Origin: Sulfurovum sp.
GTDB taxonomy: Bacteria; Campylobacterota; Campylobacteria; Campylobacterales; Sulfurovaceae
Assembly: GCA_026984165.1 (NCBI GenBank)
Contig: JALSSQ010000020.1
Coordinates: 1-5,442, forward strand
Direction: 5' to 3'
Length of the DNA stretch: 5,442 nt
This document shows positions 4,508 to 5,442 of this stretch, one piece after another. Numbering within the stretch: position 1 is the stretch's first letter; the number at the start of each line of letters is the position of its first letter. Both the position numbers and the translations under genes were made by a program. The notes beneath the pieces are model-generated. The model did not search any database. It saw only the letters and a program-made list of their open reading frames with translations, and had not been told where the DNA came from.

Positions 4508-4755
4508 GAAGATTAGGCATTGATACTAGAGAACTCGCTCATCCAGAGCCCTTAGAAATGGCTATTAAAATTTTACAACAACTAAGTGACGATACCTACC
4601 TCTATATGCTCCACAGCAAAAACCCCATCCCCCTACTAGACCTGGCACAAGAGCATGGCTATCGTACACTGAGTGAAGAAAATGAAGTCGGTGACTGGCA
4701 GATTGTGATTACAAGCAATAGCACTGTTGACCTAAAGGATTTACTGGGTGTTTAA
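4504..4755 (+). CDS. DUF2249 protein (TusA-like fold)
   Basis: This 83-residue protein has the DUF2249 pattern: IDTRELAHPEPLEMAIKILQQL near the N-terminus, a central strand and NPIPLLDLAQEHGY, then an ending GDWQIVITS. The fold is related to TusA, but the sulfur-carrying Cys of the TusA CPxP motif is replaced (PEPL), and there is no Cys at all, so persulfide transfer is excluded. The ATG overlaps the hemerythrin stop as ATGA. Repeated association with hemerythrins and respiratory nitrogen-oxide genes, from general knowledge, points to an accessory role in redox or nitric oxide metabolism; no activity is established. Confidence 0.82.
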   Translation: MRRLGIDTRELAHPEPLEMAIKILQQLSDDTYLYMLHSKNPIPLLDLAQEHGYRTLSEENEVGDWQIVITSNSTVDLKDLLGV

Positions 4756-5442
4756 CCAAGCAGGACTCTCTTTAGATCAGGCACCTCCCATTAGCGTTGT
4801 CTTTCGATTTTTCTTTATGGGTGCGCTCTTTGGCATCCTTGCAGGCTTCAGTCTCTTTTTTTACCAAAGCACTATTTTTGATGCCTCTACCACAGCTGCC
4901 ATAAGCTTTACACATTTATTGACACTGGGAGTTATGCTTAACTTCATGTTTGGTGCACTTTTTCAAATGCTACCTGTCATTGCAGGAGTTAAAATCACCT
5001 CACCCACACGTAAAGCCACCTTGCTTCTTTTGGGCTTGGCATCAGGGGTCATTACTTTACTCTTGGGCTTTAACTTTCCTACCCTCTCGTGGGCTTTCCC
5101 TTTAGCGATGCTTCTTTTAGGTATATCTATTTTTAGCAGTATGTTTCCTATACTTGTCAAGCTGTTGACACTTAAGCATCATACTGCTTCCTCTAAAGGG
5201 ATGAGTCTGTCTCTCTTCTCTTTGTTTGCAGTGGTCATACTCGCTTTTTATCTGCTACTGACTATGAGTGGAAGTATAGAAGGAACTTACTACAGTGAAG
5301 TCAAAACAGCGCACTATTCGTTTGGATTATTCGGATGGGTCGCTTTGCTCATACTCTCTATCTCTTTTCAAGTCATAGAGATGTTTTATGTCACACTACC
5401 CTACCCTAAGACAATCAGTCGTGATTTTCCCATCATTCTTTT
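4748..5442 (+). CDS. Polytopic membrane protein, possibly heme-copper-like; 3' end missing
   Basis: An open frame of 231 codons runs from GTG to the window edge without a stop. GTG is chosen because AAAGGA (4734-4739) lies 8 bases upstream and the frame overlaps the DUF2249 stop by 8 bases, consistent with the coupled genes before it. About six hydrophobic spans can be seen, at residues about 17-39, 53-80, 90-108, 115-140, 155-173 and 190-217. THLLTLGVMLNFMFGALFQMLPVIAG (His56) and, further on, AHYSFGLFGWVALLILSISFQVIEMFYVTLPYP (His189) recall conserved blocks I associate with membrane proteins of denitrification clusters and, loosely, heme-copper oxidase subunit I. I cannot name the family with certainty; NnrS is another possibility but its motifs are not seen. 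It may anchor the operon's redox function in the inner membrane. Confidence 0.75.
   Translation, partial: MFNQAGLSLDQAPPISVVFRFFFMGALFGILAGFSLFFYQSTIFDASTTAAISFTHLLTLGVMLNFMFGALFQMLPVIAGVKITSPTRKATLLLLGLASGVITLLLGFNFPTLSWAFPLAMLLLGISIFSSMFPILVKLLTLKHHTASSKGMSLSLFSLFAVVILAFYLLLTMSGSIEGTYYSEVKTAHYSFGLFGWVALLILSISFQVIEMFYVTLPYPKTISRDFPIIL

Noticed and set aside
4963..5160. 65-residue - strand ORF inside the membrane-protein gene
   Set aside because: It is a shadow: the + strand frame is open for 231 codons with membrane spans and a good ribosome site.
1..5442. CRISPR array, tRNA, rRNA or transposase gene
   Set aside because: No regularly spaced repeats, no cloverleaf or rRNA stretches, and no transposase motifs were seen on either strand.

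Overview
The window looks like chromosomal DNA from a low-GC, free-living or denitrifying member of the Campylobacterota (the Sulfurovum/Sulfurimonas type). The grounds are AT-rich DNA, strong AAGGA ribosome sites, an OprO/OprP-like porin ending in Trp, a panD-ybaB pair, and a hemerythrin/DUF2249 cluster. This placement is inference from protein flavour and gene content; no search was run.

Layout, left to right. (1) Bases 1-76 are non-coding: a run of eight C, then two hairpins downstream of the porin. (2) 77-1225 (-) encodes a signal-peptide-bearing outer-membrane porin. Its promoter has a TATACT -10 preceded, at 10 bp, by two 7-bp repeats with an 11-bp period, the layout of a Pho box. (3) 1305-1835 (-) encodes a small cytoplasmic ankyrin-repeat protein. 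(4) A 90-bp divergent region with two perfect palindromes leads to a well-supported 41-residue ORF (1926-2051, +) that is too short for most gene finders. (5) 2052-2161 holds a remnant or copy of the 3' end of ybaB, followed by about 76 bp rich in palindromes. (6) 2150-2832 (-) is a panD-ybaB operon with a 1-base TAATG overlap. (7) 2833-2966 holds the panD promoter and a REP-like hairpin headed by GTAG. (8) 2967-3344 (-) encodes a thioredoxin-like [2Fe-2S] ferredoxin whose terminator begins inside its own stop region. (9) 3345-3455 is a divergent control region. (10) From 3456 to the right edge (+) runs a tightly overlapping operon: FmdE-domain protein, hemerythrin, DUF2249 protein, and a polytopic membrane protein cut off by the window end.

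The most interesting part is the right half. The operon promoter has a perfect FNR-type box (TTGAT-N4-ATCAA) centred 41.5 bp upstream of the predicted transcription start, the class II activation position. A perfect 14-bp inverted repeat joins that box to the ribosome site and start codon of the first gene. Together with a diiron hemerythrin and a His-containing membrane protein, this suggests an oxygen- or nitric-oxide-responsive redox module controlled by a CRP/FNR-family regulator. That role is inferred, not shown.
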